The notes under the pieces: model-generated
The model's input: only the letters and a program-made list of their open reading frames with translations
Told to the model about the DNA's origin: nothing
Database searches by the model: none
NCBI GenBank assembly: GCA_021325115.1
Contig: JAJPHU010000085.1
Coordinates: forward strand, 1 to 46,480
Reading direction: 5' to 3'
DNA from: Planctomycetota bacterium
Lineage (GTDB): Bacteria > Planctomycetota > Planctomycetia > Gemmatales > Gemmataceae
DNA length: 46,480 nt
Part shown: piece after piece, positions 34,429 through 43,453 of the stretch
Position numbering within the stretch: the first letter of the stretch is position 1
How the letters are laid out: the number at the start of each line of letters is the position of its first letter
Position numbers and translations under genes: made by a program

Positions 34429-35992
34429 TACCGTGAAGGACGGATGTAGGCGGCTCAACACCTTGCAGGTTTAGTGTGCTGACTTCCTTGGATTCCAGAT
34501 CAATCACCTGAATGCGGTGAGCGTTGGTGTCGGCGACGTAGAGTTTGCCGTCGGCGTAGCTGATGCCGCCCGGTTCATTAAACAATTTGGCCTTCTTATC
34601 GTCGCCGACAAACGTTTTACAAGAGCGTGTGAGTGGGTCGAGGATTTTGATTTTGCTGTTGTAAGTGTCGGCTACATACAGCTTGCCATCGACATAGACG
34701 ATGCCTAAAGCGTGCTGCAAACGCGCCGCCGGTCCAATGCCGTCTGTGTCGCCGAAATCGAACAGGCCGGTACCCACCAGTGTTGAGACATCACCTCTGC
34801 CGTCCAGTGGAATCGCACGGACGGCGCTAACCTCGCTGTCAGCGACGAACAGTTTGGTTCCATCGCTGGCCAGGCCGCTTGGCTGGGCAAAGCAGCTGGC
34901 CTGACGCGGGCCATCTACAAGATTCTCGAAGGCCGTGCCCGCAAACGGGACGACAGTGTGCCTGGTCAGGTCCATTACCCAAATTTGATGGCAGCCGGCC
35001 ATGGCAATGTACAGCTCGTTGCCGTGTACCAGCAAGTCCCACGGACTGTTGAGTCCCGTGTGCCGGGCATCGCCGCCGCGGCGGAAGTCCATGCCTTGTT
35101 GGCCAGTACCGGCGATGGTGCGAACTGTCCGCTTTTTCAGATCAAGCGCGCGGATCATGTGATTTTTGCGATCCGCTACATAGAGAATATCTCCCTTCAG
35201 CGCCAAACCCTGCGGGTCGTTGAAGGACGATTTCTCAAAAGTGCCGTCGGCATGTCCGGGCTTGCCGGTGCCGACAAGAGCAATTTTCTTGCCGTCGAGA
35301 TCGGTGATGACAATGCGATGGTGTGTGCTATCGGAGATGAACAGGCGCTTGCTCGGTCCATCAGCCAGCACTTTGCCGGGGAACCACAAGGGACTTTGGG
35401 CCGCCTTCTCTGCCTGTGCCTTGGTGAAGTATATCGGTTTTTCGTTGAGGGTCTTGTTGGCACGGTGGATGCGAATCAATTGTGAAATAACCAGGTCGGC
35501 GTCGCGAAAAATGTGCTCCTGACCTGGAAATGCCTTGACGAAGTAGCCTTCCGGATCGATGATGCCGACCGACGGCCACGCCTGGACGCCGTAGGCCTGC
35601 CAGATCTTGCGGTCGGCATCGTTGATCACCGGATGGTTCAGCTCATAGCGCTGCATCGCCTTTTCGATACTTTTGGGATCTTTTTCGTTGTCGAACTTGG
35701 CGGTGTGGACGCCAATAACGACCACCTCATTGGGATACTTCTTCTCCAGCCTGACCAGGTCGGGGAAGAGATGCAGGCAATTAATTCAGCACAACGTCCA
35801 GAATTCGAGGATGACGATTTTGCCGCGCAGATCCTTGAGTTTGATGGGTTTATCGGAGCCGAGCGTGGGACCAACGGCACCGTCGAACTCTGGGGCTTTG
35901 AGACGTGGCGTTTGAGCGTATAGTGCCGGCTGCGCGGCAAGGAGCAAGCTCACACACAGGGGCAACACCGTGGCGCGGAGAAAGCGGGACAT
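34415..35992 (-). CDS. Thioredoxin-NHL repeat protein with in-frame TGA, candidate selenoprotein
   Basis: 525 codons in one frame, interrupted only by TGA at 35788-35786 (codon 69). Residues 1-26 are a signal peptide (FLRATVLPLCVSLLLAAQ); residues about 30-175 are a thioredoxin-like domain; from about 195 on come six or so NHL propeller repeats (for example DPQGLAL, NSPWDLLV, AQPSGLAS, NEPGGISYADGKLYVADT). The layout matches NHLRC2. The active-site region reads FWTLC-TGA-INCLHLFPDL, and the family motif there is CCINC, so TGA replaces the first Cys of the CxxC pair. The frame and family similarity continue unbroken after it. The start ATG has AAAGGAGAG upstream. The alternative is a nonsense mutation or sequencing error, but the exact position argues for selenocysteine. 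A predicted SECIS hairpin follows. Confidence 0.85.
35740..35769 (-). promoter_or_regulatory. Candidate bacterial SECIS element
   Basis: In the transcript, 16 bases after the TGA, UCUUC pairs with GAAGA; after one mismatch CCG pairs with UGG (one G-U); after another mismatch CCU pairs with AGG. The apical loop is GGUC (35756-35753), 30 bases after the TGA. A GGUC loop is also found in the E. coli fdhF SECIS, and bacterial SECIS loops usually lie about 16-37 bases after the UGA with a G at the loop's start. The pairing was done by eye. Confidence 0.6.
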
Positions 35993-36244
35993 AAACGCTC
36001 TCCTTTGAGGATGAACGAAAATTGTTGGGCTTCATGGTAACTGTAGTCAGAATGCGCTGCGACTGCCGATGCCATCGGGGAGCCACGCTGGCATCCGAAC
36101 CAGTTCCCTTTTCTCATCATAACAACTCGCTGCCGCAGGTGGAAAGCCGAGGTCGTTAACTACCTAACTATCCACCGACGGCCGCAGCGACAACGATCCG
36201 CGTTGCCCTCTGTTTTTCTGGCGTTTCTCGGTTATGCTGATGGT
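35993..36244. other. Divergent region, thioredoxin-NHL gene / HD-domain gene
   Basis: 252 bases between divergent starts. The left end holds the AAAGGAGAG site of the thioredoxin-NHL gene. No clear -35/-10 pair, operator or repeat was recognised, and no gene is supported. Confidence 0.4.
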
Positions 36245-37267
36245 ATGAGCAAAACCAAGCCAACGCCGATTCCGTTATGCGAGCTGGCTCCCGGCCAGCA
36301 CGCGGACTTTTTCGCGCTGTTGGCCGAGAAAACGCGCGGCACGACCAGCCAGGGCAAGCCCTACTTCGCTTGCCGTTTCCGCGATGCCCGCCGCAGCGTC
36401 GCTTTCATGGTCTGGCAGGATAGCCCGTGGTATGAGCCGTGCGAACGTGACTGGCAAGTCGGCCAATTCTATAAGCTCCGCGCCGTCTACGGCGAGCACG
36501 AGCGCTATGGCCCGCAATTGATGGAATTGCACGCTATCCGCTCCGTCACCGATGACGATCGCGCTGATGGTTTCGATCCGCTTTTGTTCATCGAGCATTC
36601 GCGCTATGATGCTGCGGTGATGTTTACGGAGCTGAAAACCATAGCGACGACACATATCGCCGATGAGCCGCTACGCCGCCTGGTGTTGACGCTGTTCGAT
36701 CGCCATGCCGAAGCCTGGCAGCGCCTGCCGGCGACACGCGATCGCTTCTATCCGTTTGCCGGCGGTCTCCTGGAACACACACTATCGGTAACGCGCTCGT
36801 GCCTGCAGTTGGTGGAACGCTACACGGCCCACTACACGGAGCTGCGTCCACCGCTAAACCGTGATCTGATCGTGGCCGCGGCGATGCTGCACGATATTGG
36901 TCGGGTGTTGGAGTTCGGGGCAGCGCTGCCTGGTGTCAGCCCAGCGTACACGGTGCCGGGGCGCCTGGTGGGTCACTTGATCCTCGGCCGCGACCTGGTG
37001 CGCGACACGGCCCGCGAACTGGGCGATGTCAACCCGGAGTTGGTGCAGATGCTTGAACACATGATCCTGAGTCATCTGGCCTTGCCGGAGTGGGGGTCGC
37101 CGCGCCTGCCGTTGGTGCCGGAATGTCTCATCCTCCACCATGCTGATGACCTCGACGCCAAGTTGGAGATGTACGTGCGCTGCCTCAGCCGCGATCGTTC
37201 CGAGGGGCCGTTCACCGAGCGCGATCCTGTGCTGAATCGACATTTGTTCAAGGGACGGAGCGTGTGA
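36245..37267 (+). CDS. OB-fold/HD-domain protein, YhaM-like 3'-5' exoribonuclease
   Basis: A 340-residue protein with an N-terminal OB-fold-like nucleic-acid binding part (KPTPIPLCELAPG...QGKPYFACRFRDARRSVAFMVWQD) and a C-terminal HD phosphohydrolase domain. HD ligands visible: H178 in LLEHTLSV, H216-D217 in MLHDIGRV, then HLILG, MLEHMILSH and ILHHADDLDAK. This order is that of YhaM/CBF1-type 3'-5' exoribonucleases. I start at the ATG at 36245, since it begins the family-like part; the frame is open 14 codons further up and no ribosome-binding site is obvious at either. Nuclease activity on RNA or single-stranded DNA is inferred from family only. Confidence 0.82.
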   Translation: MSKTKPTPIPLCELAPGQHADFFALLAEKTRGTTSQGKPYFACRFRDARRSVAFMVWQDSPWYEPCERDWQVGQFYKLRAVYGEHERYGPQLMELHAIRSVTDDDRADGFDPLLFIEHSRYDAAVMFTELKTIATTHIADEPLRRLVLTLFDRHAEAWQRLPATRDRFYPFAGGLLEHTLSVTRSCLQLVERYTAHYTELRPPLNRDLIVAAAMLHDIGRVLEFGAALPGVSPAYTVPGRLVGHLILGRDLVRDTARELGDVNPELVQMLEHMILSHLALPEWGSPRLPLVPECLILHHADDLDAKLEMYVRCLSRDRSEGPFTERDPVLNRHLFKGRSV

Positions 37268-37325
37268 AAGGCTGGAACATGAGCAATAAGCGAGCACCCG
37301 TGTTTAGCAACAAAGGAGGTCCATT

Positions 37326-37706
37326 ATGCCTGTTGAATTACGTGAAGAAGCGGGCGGCAAATGCCTGCTGGTGCAATTGAGTGGCGAGCTGACCAAGGAG
37401 GATTATCAGCATTTTGTGCCGGAAGTCGAGCGGCTCATCCAGCGTGAGGGCAAAATCCGCATGTTGGTGCGGATGCATGATTTTCACGGCTGGACGATGG
37501 GAGCCTTGTGGGAGGACATCAAGTTTGATCTGAAACACTTCGCCGACATCGAACGGCTGGCCCTGGTAGGTGAGCGCCAATGGGAAGCCGGCATGGCCGT
37601 GTTCTGCAAACCGTTTACACGCGCCACTATTCGCTACTTCGACAAATCCCAATACGACGAGGCTCAACGCTGGCTCAAAGAAGGGATGTCACAGCCCGCT
37701 GTCTAA
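37326..37706 (+). CDS. SpoIIAA-like (STAS-fold) protein
   Basis: A 126-residue protein of the SpoIIAA-like family: an N-terminal beta hairpin (VELREEAGGKCLLVQLSGELTKEDY; read as CLLVQLSGELTKEDY), the 'RMLVRMHDFHGWTMGALWED' block and the end 'TRATIRYFDKSQYDEAQRWL'. Members are small cytosolic proteins with a STAS/CRAL-TRIO-like fold and no proven biochemical activity. A strong AAAGGAGG site precedes the ATG. It lies 58 bases after the HD-domain gene and may be co-transcribed. A long palindrome starts 2 bases after its stop. Confidence 0.85.
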   Translation: MPVELREEAGGKCLLVQLSGELTKEDYQHFVPEVERLIQREGKIRMLVRMHDFHGWTMGALWEDIKFDLKHFADIERLALVGERQWEAGMAVFCKPFTRATIRYFDKSQYDEAQRWLKEGMSQPAV

Positions 37707-37708
37707 AG

Positions 37709-37890
37709 GAGTTAATCACAGAGTCTCCGAGAACACAGAGACAAAAGAAAAAAAACTGCGAATCGCGCGAATAAATATATAAAGATATAGAAGACAGCAA
37801 AAACCTTCATTGTCTGTCTTTTTTGGAGGGGCTATTCGTATGATTCGCGGCGGCTCTTCTCTGTGTTCTCGGTGACTCTGTGGTTGGCTC
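37709..37890. repeat. Long nested palindrome, CACAGAG family, copy 3
   Basis: Outer arms GAGTTAATCACAGAGTCTCC and the complement of GGTGACTCTGTGGTTGGCTC match at most positions. Inside them further pairs occur in order: GCGAATC/GATTCGC, GAATA/TATTC and AGACAG/CTGTCT, so almost the whole 182 bases can fold into one hairpin. It lies between the SpoIIAA-like gene and leuS. Confidence 0.9.
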
Positions 37891-37975
37891 TTTTTTATAT
37901 AGAATGAGGCATGTGCCGGCCCGTAGGACCGGGTTGGTTTCCCTGGGTTCCTGGAAACAATATGGACAAGTGCGC

Positions 37976-40738
37976 ATGCCGACGTACAACCCCAAGATCA
38001 TCGAACGACGCTGGCAAGAGTACTGGCTGAAGAACAAAACCTTCCGCACGCCGGATCGCTCCGACAAGCCGAAATTCTACATTCTTGACATGTTCCCCTA
38101 TCCCAGCGGGGCAGGGCTGCACGTCGGCCATCCCGAAGGCTACACTGCCACAGATATCCTGGCGCGCTACAAGCGCATGCGCGGCTACAATGTGCTGCAT
38201 CCGATGGGCTGGGATGCTTTAGGTCTGCCGGCCGAACAATATGCTATCAACACCGGCACCCATCCACGCATCACTACCGAGAAGAACATCGCCACCTTCC
38301 GCCGCCAGATCCAGATGCTCGGCTTCAGCTACGATTGGGACCGCGAGATCGATACTACCGATCCAAACTATTTCCGCTGGACACAGTGGATTTTCCTGCA
38401 ACTGTACGACACTTGGTACGATGCCGAACAGAAGCGTGGCCGGCCCATCAGCGAGCTGCCCATCCCACCGGAAGTACGCCAGCAAGGCGACGCCGCCGTG
38501 CGCGCCTATCAGGATACCAAACGCTTGGCCTATCAGGCCGAGGTGCCGGTCAACTGGTGCGAGGCGCTAGGTACAGTGCTGGCCAACGAGGAGGTCATCG
38601 ACGGCAGATCGGAGCGTGGCGGCCATCCGGTAGTGCGCATGCCGCTGCGGCAATGGCTGCTGCGTATCACCGCGTATGCCGAACGCCTGCTCGAAGATTT
38701 AGAAGATCTGGATTGGCCGGAATCGATCAAAAAGATGCAGCGCGACTGGATCGGCAAAAGCGAGGGCGCGGAGGTCGATTTTGCCCTGGAATCGGGAGTG
38801 CGGATTCGCGTCTTCACCACACGGCCGGACACACTGTTTGGAGCGACATACATGGTGCTGGCGCCGGAGCATCCCCTGGTTGAGACAATCACCACGTCGG
38901 AGCAGCGGCCCACTGTGGAGGCTTATCGTGCCGAAGCTGCCCGCAAAAGCGATTTGGAACGCACCGAGCTGAGCAAGAAAAAAACCGGCGTGTTCACCGG
39001 CGCCTATGCCGTCAATCCGGTTAACGACAAACAAATTCCCATCTGGATCGCTGATTACGTCTTGGCCAGTTACGGTACCGGAGCGATCATGGCCGTGCCG
39101 GCACACGATCTGCGCGATTGGGAGTTCGCCCGTGCCTTTCGGCTGCCAATCCGCCAAGTAGTGCAGCCGCCGGAAGATTATGAACCAAGTAAAGAAGAGG
39201 CAGCCTTGGCCTACACCGAAGGGGGACAGACGCATTATCCCTTTGTCGGTGAAGGGACGGCAATCAATTCTGGCCCCTTCACCGGGCTATCCACGCCCGA
39301 ATTCAAACAGCGCATCACTGCCTGGTTGGAAGAACGCGGACTGGGGTGTCGTCGCGTCAATTACAAGCTGCGTGATTGGCTGTTCAGCCGGCAACGCTAT
39401 TGGGGCGAGCCGTTTCCGATCCTGCACGAGATCGATGACAAAGGCAATCCCACCGGCGTTGTGGAGCCGTTGTCACCGGACGAATTGCCGTTACGTCTGC
39501 CGGACTTGGAGGATTACAAACCCACCGGCAAGGCCGAGCCGCCTTTGAGCAAAGCCAAGGATTGGCTGTACGTGACGCGCCACGGTAAGCGCTATAAGCG
39601 CGAGACCAACACCATGCCGCAATGGGCCGGCTCATGCTGGTACTATCTCCGCTACCTCGATCCGCACAATGAGAAAGCCTTTTGCGATCCGCAAAAGGAA
39701 CGATACTGGATGCCAGTCGATCTGTACGTCGGTGGGGCGGAACATGCCGTGCTACACTTGTTGTACGCGCGTTTCTGGCACAAGGTGCTGTACGATCGCG
39801 GCTATGTTCACACACCGGAGCCGTTTCAGCGCCTGGTCAATCAAGGCATGATTCTGGGAGAAGCAAAGCCTGGCGTATACTACAACCCCGATAACCCCGA
39901 TGAACTGATTTCCGAGGAAGACATTGATAAGTGGAATCACACGGGACATCGCGACATCTCAGAAGACGAAGTGGAGCAAAGAGGAGGAAAAGAGTATCTG
40001 AAAGGCACAAACATTGTTATCACCCGCCGCGCAGAGAAAATGTCCAAAGCCCGCGGCAACGTTATCAATCCCGATGACGTGGTGGAAGATTACGGCGCCG
40101 ACAGTCTGCGGTTGTACGAAATGTTCATGGGGCCGTTGGAAGCAGTCAAGCCGTGGAGCATGCGCGGTGTCGAGGGAGTGTATCGTTTCCTGGGCCGTGT
40201 CTGGCGTCTGTTCATCGACGAAAAGGCTGAGAATGTGCGCCTGTCCGAGACAGTGCACGACGTGCCGCCAGATAAAGAGACCTTGCGAATATTGCATCGC
40301 ACTATTCAGCGCGTTACCGAAGACCTGGAAGGCATGCGTTTCAACACGGCCATTGCGGCCATGATGGAATTTACCAATCACCTGACTCCGCTACCAGTGC
40401 GGCCGCGCTCGGTGCTGGAACCGTTCGTGTTGGTGCTCAGTCCGTTCGCACCCCATCTGGCTGAGGAGTTGTGGCATGTACTCGGACACCGCAACACGCT
40501 GGCTTACGAGCCGTGGCCGACGTTCGATCCTGGGTTGACCAAAGCTGAGGAAATTGAGGTGCCCGTGCAGATCAACGGCAAGGTCCGTCTGCGCTTGATG
40601 GTGCCAGCCGAGATCCGTAAAGAGGAGTTGGAGAAAACCACCCTGGCCGATCCGCGCGTCCGCCAGTTGATTGAGGGCAAGCAAGTACGCAAGGTCATCG
40701 TCGTTCCAGGGAAATTGGTGAATATTGTCGTGGGATAA
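37976..40738 (+). CDS. leuS: Leucyl-tRNA synthetase
   Basis: Class I aminoacyl-tRNA synthetase that charges tRNA-Leu, 920 residues. The HIGH motif appears as HVGH (49-52) in [20 protein letters not shown] and the KMSKS motif as KMSKA (688-692) in EKMSKARGN. The CP1 editing domain ([33 protein letters not shown]) is complete; the editing-site Asp is present in AHDLRD. I start at the ATG at 37976 because [14 protein letters not shown] is the normal N-terminus; upstream codons belong to the flank of the palindrome. Confidence 0.97.
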   Translation: MPTYNPKIIERRWQEYWLKNKTFRTPDRSDKPKFYILDMFPYPSGAGLHVGHPEGYTATDILARYKRMRGYNVLHPMGWDALGLPAEQYAINTGTHPRITTEKNIATFRRQIQMLGFSYDWDREIDTTDPNYFRWTQWIFLQLYDTWYDAEQKRGRPISELPIPPEVRQQGDAAVRAYQDTKRLAYQAEVPVNWCEALGTVLANEEVIDGRSERGGHPVVRMPLRQWLLRITAYAERLLEDLEDLDWPESIKKMQRDWIGKSEGAEVDFALESGVRIRVFTTRPDTLFGATYMVLAPEHPLVETITTSEQRPTVEAYRAEAARKSDLERTELSKKKTGVFTGAYAVNPVNDKQIPIWIADYVLASYGTGAIMAVPAHDLRDWEFARAFRLPIRQVVQPPEDYEPSKEEAALAYTEGGQTHYPFVGEGTAINSGPFTGLSTPEFKQRITAWLEERGLGCRRVNYKLRDWLFSRQRYWGEPFPILHEIDDKGNPTGVVEPLSPDELPLRLPDLEDYKPTGKAEPPLSKAKDWLYVTRHGKRYKRETNTMPQWAGSCWYYLRYLDPHNEKAFCDPQKERYWMPVDLYVGGAEHAVLHLLYARFWHKVLYDRGYVHTPEPFQRLVNQGMILGEAKPGVYYNPDNPDELISEEDIDKWNHTGHRDISEDEVEQRGGKEYLKGTNIVITRRAEKMSKARGNVINPDDVVEDYGADSLRLYEMFMGPLEAVKPWSMRGVEGVYRFLGRVWRLFIDEKAENVRLSETVHDVPPDKETLRILHRTIQRVTEDLEGMRFNTAIAAMMEFTNHLTPLPVRPRSVLEPFVLVLSPFAPHLAEELWHVLGHRNTLAYEPWPTFDPGLTKAEEIEVPVQINGKVRLRLMVPAEIRKEELEKTTLADPRVRQLIEGKQVRKVIVVPGKLVNIVVG

Positions 40739-40788
40739 AGGTCCCCAGAGAGCGAAGCGGTTCCCAGAACTGTCATAAGGCGAATCCC

Positions 40789-41952
40789 TCACTTCCGCGC
40801 AGGCCGGGACGAAGCATCGCGGCGCGGACAATTGAGGTAATACTGGGCCAGCTGCCGTACGGTGGGGGCGCTGTCTTCGCGGGCAATTTGCTCGATACGG
40901 TCGCTGAGATCGACAAAACTCTGCTGCGTCATGGCACGCATGGCAGCGACGCGAACGGAAGGCGAGGGATCATGGCTGAGACGGCGCAGCCATAATCCCG
41001 GGTCCAGCTCGGTCGATTCGCGCAGACGGTCGAGGACTTGCAAGCGCTGGGTCGGCCGCGGATCGAAGAGGAGCCGGCCCAATTCGAGATACTCGCGGCG
41101 GAGGCCGCGAGCGATAAGGGCCTGTTCGCATAGCCGACGCACTTCCGGGTCGGGATCGTGCAAACAGGGAAGAAGTTGATCGTCGTGGATCGCGTCCCGA
41201 TCACGGCTGATGGCGATCAGAGCGGCGCGGCGGATTTCCGTGGACTCATCGCTCAGCAGTGTGGCCACCTGCTCCCGCAGATCGGCCATACCTGGATACA
41301 AACTCAGGCGTACGGCACGCAAGCGATTGTCAGCCGTGGCGGAATGTAGAGCGGCGGCGGCCAGTTTCAGGGCTGAATCTAAGGGCTTGCCGGCATGTTC
41401 GCCGCCCGCTCGGCTGAGTAACAGGTCGCACAATTGGAGGGCACTGGCCCGCACGTTTTCCTCGTTAACCGTGGCAGCCCCGGCGAGAAGGCTTCCACAG
41501 GCGGAAATCAGGGTAACCTGGGACGAATCTGTGAAATGGCAACGGCCCGCGCTAAACCAATCGGCGGCCAAATCCAAAGCTTGCTTTTGACCTGCCGGGC
41601 TGAAGCGATCGAACTCCCGCGCGAAGCGAAGAGCGAGGTCGGCGGTACAGGCGCCGTCCCTGTCCCCCTGGCGCGACATAAGTTCTAAGGCTCGGCCGGC
41701 ATTGGCACAGATGCCTGCGTCGGTCTGTCTCAGACAATCGAACAGACCCGGCAGCGCCGTTTCGCCCAGTTTCGCTACTCGTCCCGCCCAGCGTTCCCGA
41801 CTGCTTTCGGAGGAGGCATGAGCCAGGTTGTAGATGTAGATCCAGGACAAGAGCGTGGCCCGTTCGCGCCAGGCCACGATGCCGCAGCCCAACAGAAAAA
41901 GAAGCAGCAATGCCGCAAGGAACTTCCGCGACCAAACCGCGCATCCTGCCAT
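40789..41952 (-). CDS. HEAT-repeat protein with N-terminal membrane anchor
   Basis: A 387-residue protein of unknown function. One hydrophobic helix (RKFLAALLLLFLLGCGIVAW, about residues 9-28) anchors it, with a cysteine that might also suit a lipobox-like signal. The rest is alpha-helical with HEAT-like units in the C-terminal half, for example STEIRRAALIAI, DPEVRRLCEQALIARG and SPSVRVAAMRAM. Such domains act as protein scaffolds. I chose the ATG at 41952 because TAGGAGAGG precedes it; the reading frame extends further up but only through a palindrome. It is convergent with leuS, with a 50-base gap. Confidence 0.75.
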   Translation of the reverse strand: MAGCAVWSRKFLAALLLLFLLGCGIVAWRERATLLSWIYIYNLAHASSESSRERWAGRVAKLGETALPGLFDCLRQTDAGICANAGRALELMSRQGDRDGACTADLALRFAREFDRFSPAGQKQALDLAADWFSAGRCHFTDSSQVTLISACGSLLAGAATVNEENVRASALQLCDLLLSRAGGEHAGKPLDSALKLAAAALHSATADNRLRAVRLSLYPGMADLREQVATLLSDESTEIRRAALIAISRDRDAIHDDQLLPCLHDPDPEVRRLCEQALIARGLRREYLELGRLLFDPRPTQRLQVLDRLRESTELDPGLWLRRLSHDPSPSVRVAAMRAMTQQSFVDLSDRIEQIAREDSAPTVRQLAQYYLNCPRRDASSRPARK

Positions 41953-42309
41953 AGCGCCTCTCCTAAGTACCGCGAACTCCGTGAACCACCAAGACGCCAA
42001 GAAAGAGTGAAAAAGGAAAAGCCAAGAGCAGTCCAATCCCAATCGCCTGGTACCTCTTCTTTTTCTTAACTTTTTTTCTCTTGTTCTTTCCTTGGCGTCT
42101 TGGCAGTTCCTTTGGATAGGGTCTCTCAATCCCCCTGGACAATTCCAGGGTAGAGGATTATAGCCCTGGGTCATGCGCGAGAACAAGGGCGTTCCTGCGG
42201 CGGAAATCGCGGCAAAATCCTTCATGCTGGCGCTATCGGCATTCGATGATTAAAACGTGCGTGCGCGCTGACTGATGTTCGAAGATCTGCGTCAACCGCG
42301 AGGTGCCTG
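41953..42309. other. 357-base divergent region with a palindrome
   Basis: Between the HEAT-repeat gene (-) and the secreted-protein gene (+). About 131 bases of it are the CGCCAAG-family palindrome at 41983-42113. The rest holds the ribosome-binding sites of both genes. No further gene or confident promoter was seen. Confidence 0.6.
41983..42113. repeat. Outer palindrome, CGCCAAG family, copy 2
   Basis: GAACCACCAAGACGCCAAGA and the complement of TTGGCGTCTTGGCAGTTCC form the arms, followed inside by A/G-rich and T/C-rich tracts. Related to 27552-27867 but without the inner GGGGGAGG hairpins. It lies upstream of a gene start rather than at a stop. Confidence 0.85.
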
Positions 42310-43047
42310 ATGGAATGCCGTCGCAAAGCGTTGGGGTTGCTGATGATGGCATGGGTGGCGGCGGCCAATGCCGTGTCCGCCCAAACGATGCCGGAGGGCC
42401 AGCATCCGCCGGTCGTTCAGCAAGGTTTCCTTCCCACACCTGTGCCGCTGGATGAGTTGCCTCCCTCTCTGCGCGAGCGTGTCCGTACCGTGTTTGAGCA
42501 TCCCACCCTGTCGGCACGGGGACCGTTGGAAGCCTTCCGCTGTCGGCCAAACCTCTATTATTGGCTGCTCGATCATCCGGATTTGGCCGTGTATCTGTGG
42601 CGCGGTCTGGGCGCGAAATGTACCGAGATCTACCCCCGTGGTGACGGTACTTTCACCTGGAAGGATGCCCAAAATGGCGAAGTGCATTGGCAGACGATTG
42701 TGCGTAGCCCCAAACAGCGTGTTTGGTACGCCGAAGGACGCGTCAAGGCCGGACCGATGCTGCCTGCCGTGTCCATCCGTGCCGTAGTGGTACTCACGTA
42801 TCAAGAAGGCAGCGACGGCAAGGGCAAACCGGCGGTGCGCCACCAGATGGACCTGATTTTGCATACCGATAGCCGGGCCGTCAACTTGGCAGCCCGACTG
42901 TTCGGCGCCTCCGCGCCGCGTCTGGCCGAAGAATATGTCTCGCAATTGCAGATGTTTTTCGGCGCCCTGGCCTGGTATCTGACTGAGCATCCCGATAAGG
43001 CAGCGGCGCTGTTCCAGGAATTGAAGCTGTCGCCTGGCAACAGCTGA
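42310..43047 (+). CDS. Secreted protein of unknown function
   Basis: A 245-residue protein with a signal peptide (RKALGLLMMAWVAAANAVSA, cleavage near residue 24). The mature part has a proline-rich start, a helical block 'LPPSLRERVRTVFEHPTLSARGPLEAF', a compact middle (PNLYYWLLDHPDLAVYLWRG) and a C-terminal helical region ending in SPGNS. I do not recognise a named family; it looks like a planctomycete-specific exported protein. GAGG lies before the ATG. It stands alone between repeat-rich gaps. Confidence 0.65.
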   Translation: MECRRKALGLLMMAWVAAANAVSAQTMPEGQHPPVVQQGFLPTPVPLDELPPSLRERVRTVFEHPTLSARGPLEAFRCRPNLYYWLLDHPDLAVYLWRGLGAKCTEIYPRGDGTFTWKDAQNGEVHWQTIVRSPKQRVWYAEGRVKAGPMLPAVSIRAVVVLTYQEGSDGKGKPAVRHQMDLILHTDSRAVNLAARLFGASAPRLAEEYVSQLQMFFGALAWYLTEHPDKAAALFQELKLSPGNS

Positions 43048-43084
43048 TTGGCGTTCCTGCATGGGACGTTCCCATTCGCGCTCT

Positions 43085-43212
43085 CCCCTTAGGACTAGCG
43101 AACTTTTCCCTCCCCCCTTGTAGGGGAAGGTTCGGGTGGGGGTGAGAGCGTCCTACCTCCACCCCAGCCCTCCCCCACGAAGGGAGAGGAGGTTTTGTCC
43201 GCTAGCTTTTAA
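43085..43212. repeat. GGGGGAGG hairpin cluster, copy 2
   Basis: Starts CCTTAGGACTAGCGAACTTT, carries hairpins of the CCCTCCCCCC-TTGT-AGGGGAAGG type and ends with AGGTTTTGTCCGCTAGCT. It matches the reverse complement of 27606-27783 at both ends, with a shorter middle. Confidence 0.85.
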
Positions 43213-43213
43213 C

Positions 43214-43264
43214 GGATCCGGAAGCGTCAGCGACGGCAGAGCCTCTGTCGTTTACGCTTCCGCA
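43214..43264. repeat. GGAAGCGTAAGC palindrome, copy 2
   Basis: CCGGAAGCGTCAGCGACGG and CTGTCGTTTACGCTTCCG form the arms with about three mismatches; same family as 8557-8610. It follows directly on the GGGGGAGG cluster, as the first copy does after its nested palindrome. Confidence 0.85.
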
Positions 43265-43281
43265 TTGTCCTCATTAGAGGG

Positions 43282-43343
43282 GGTAGTGCCAAAAAGGGGG
43301 GAGTGCCAAGGCGGGTATAGCACTCCCCCCTTTTGGCACTACC
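43282..43343. repeat. GTAGTGCC palindrome
   Basis: GGTAGTGCCAAAAAGGGGGG (continuing AGTGC) at 43282-43306 pairs with 43320-43343; the arms differ by one A. Loop of 13 bases. A third unrelated palindrome family in the same gap. Confidence 0.88.
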
Positions 43344-43453
43344 TTACTCTGGTGTGGGAGAGACGACAGACACGATCGACTGTTCCGCATCTTTCGCAGA
43401 CGATAAAATAGAAATAACAGAGTATCTCCTCTTGGTGAGAGGGGCCAAGACAC

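Larger units (their letters stand above)
43048..43453. other. 406-base intergenic region with three palindromes
   Basis: No gene is supported. It holds a GGGGGAGG hairpin cluster (43085-43212), a GGAAGCGT palindrome (43214-43264) and a separate perfect-armed palindrome (43282-43343), then about 110 bases upstream of the cysteine desulfurase gene. Confidence 0.7.

Noticed and set aside
35726-35992. Reading the thioredoxin-NHL gene as a pseudogene or as two separate genes
   Set aside because: The first part would end in mid-motif and the second would lack a start with a ribosome-binding site; only one TGA interrupts an otherwise perfect frame, at the redox position. A nonsense mutation cannot be fully excluded.
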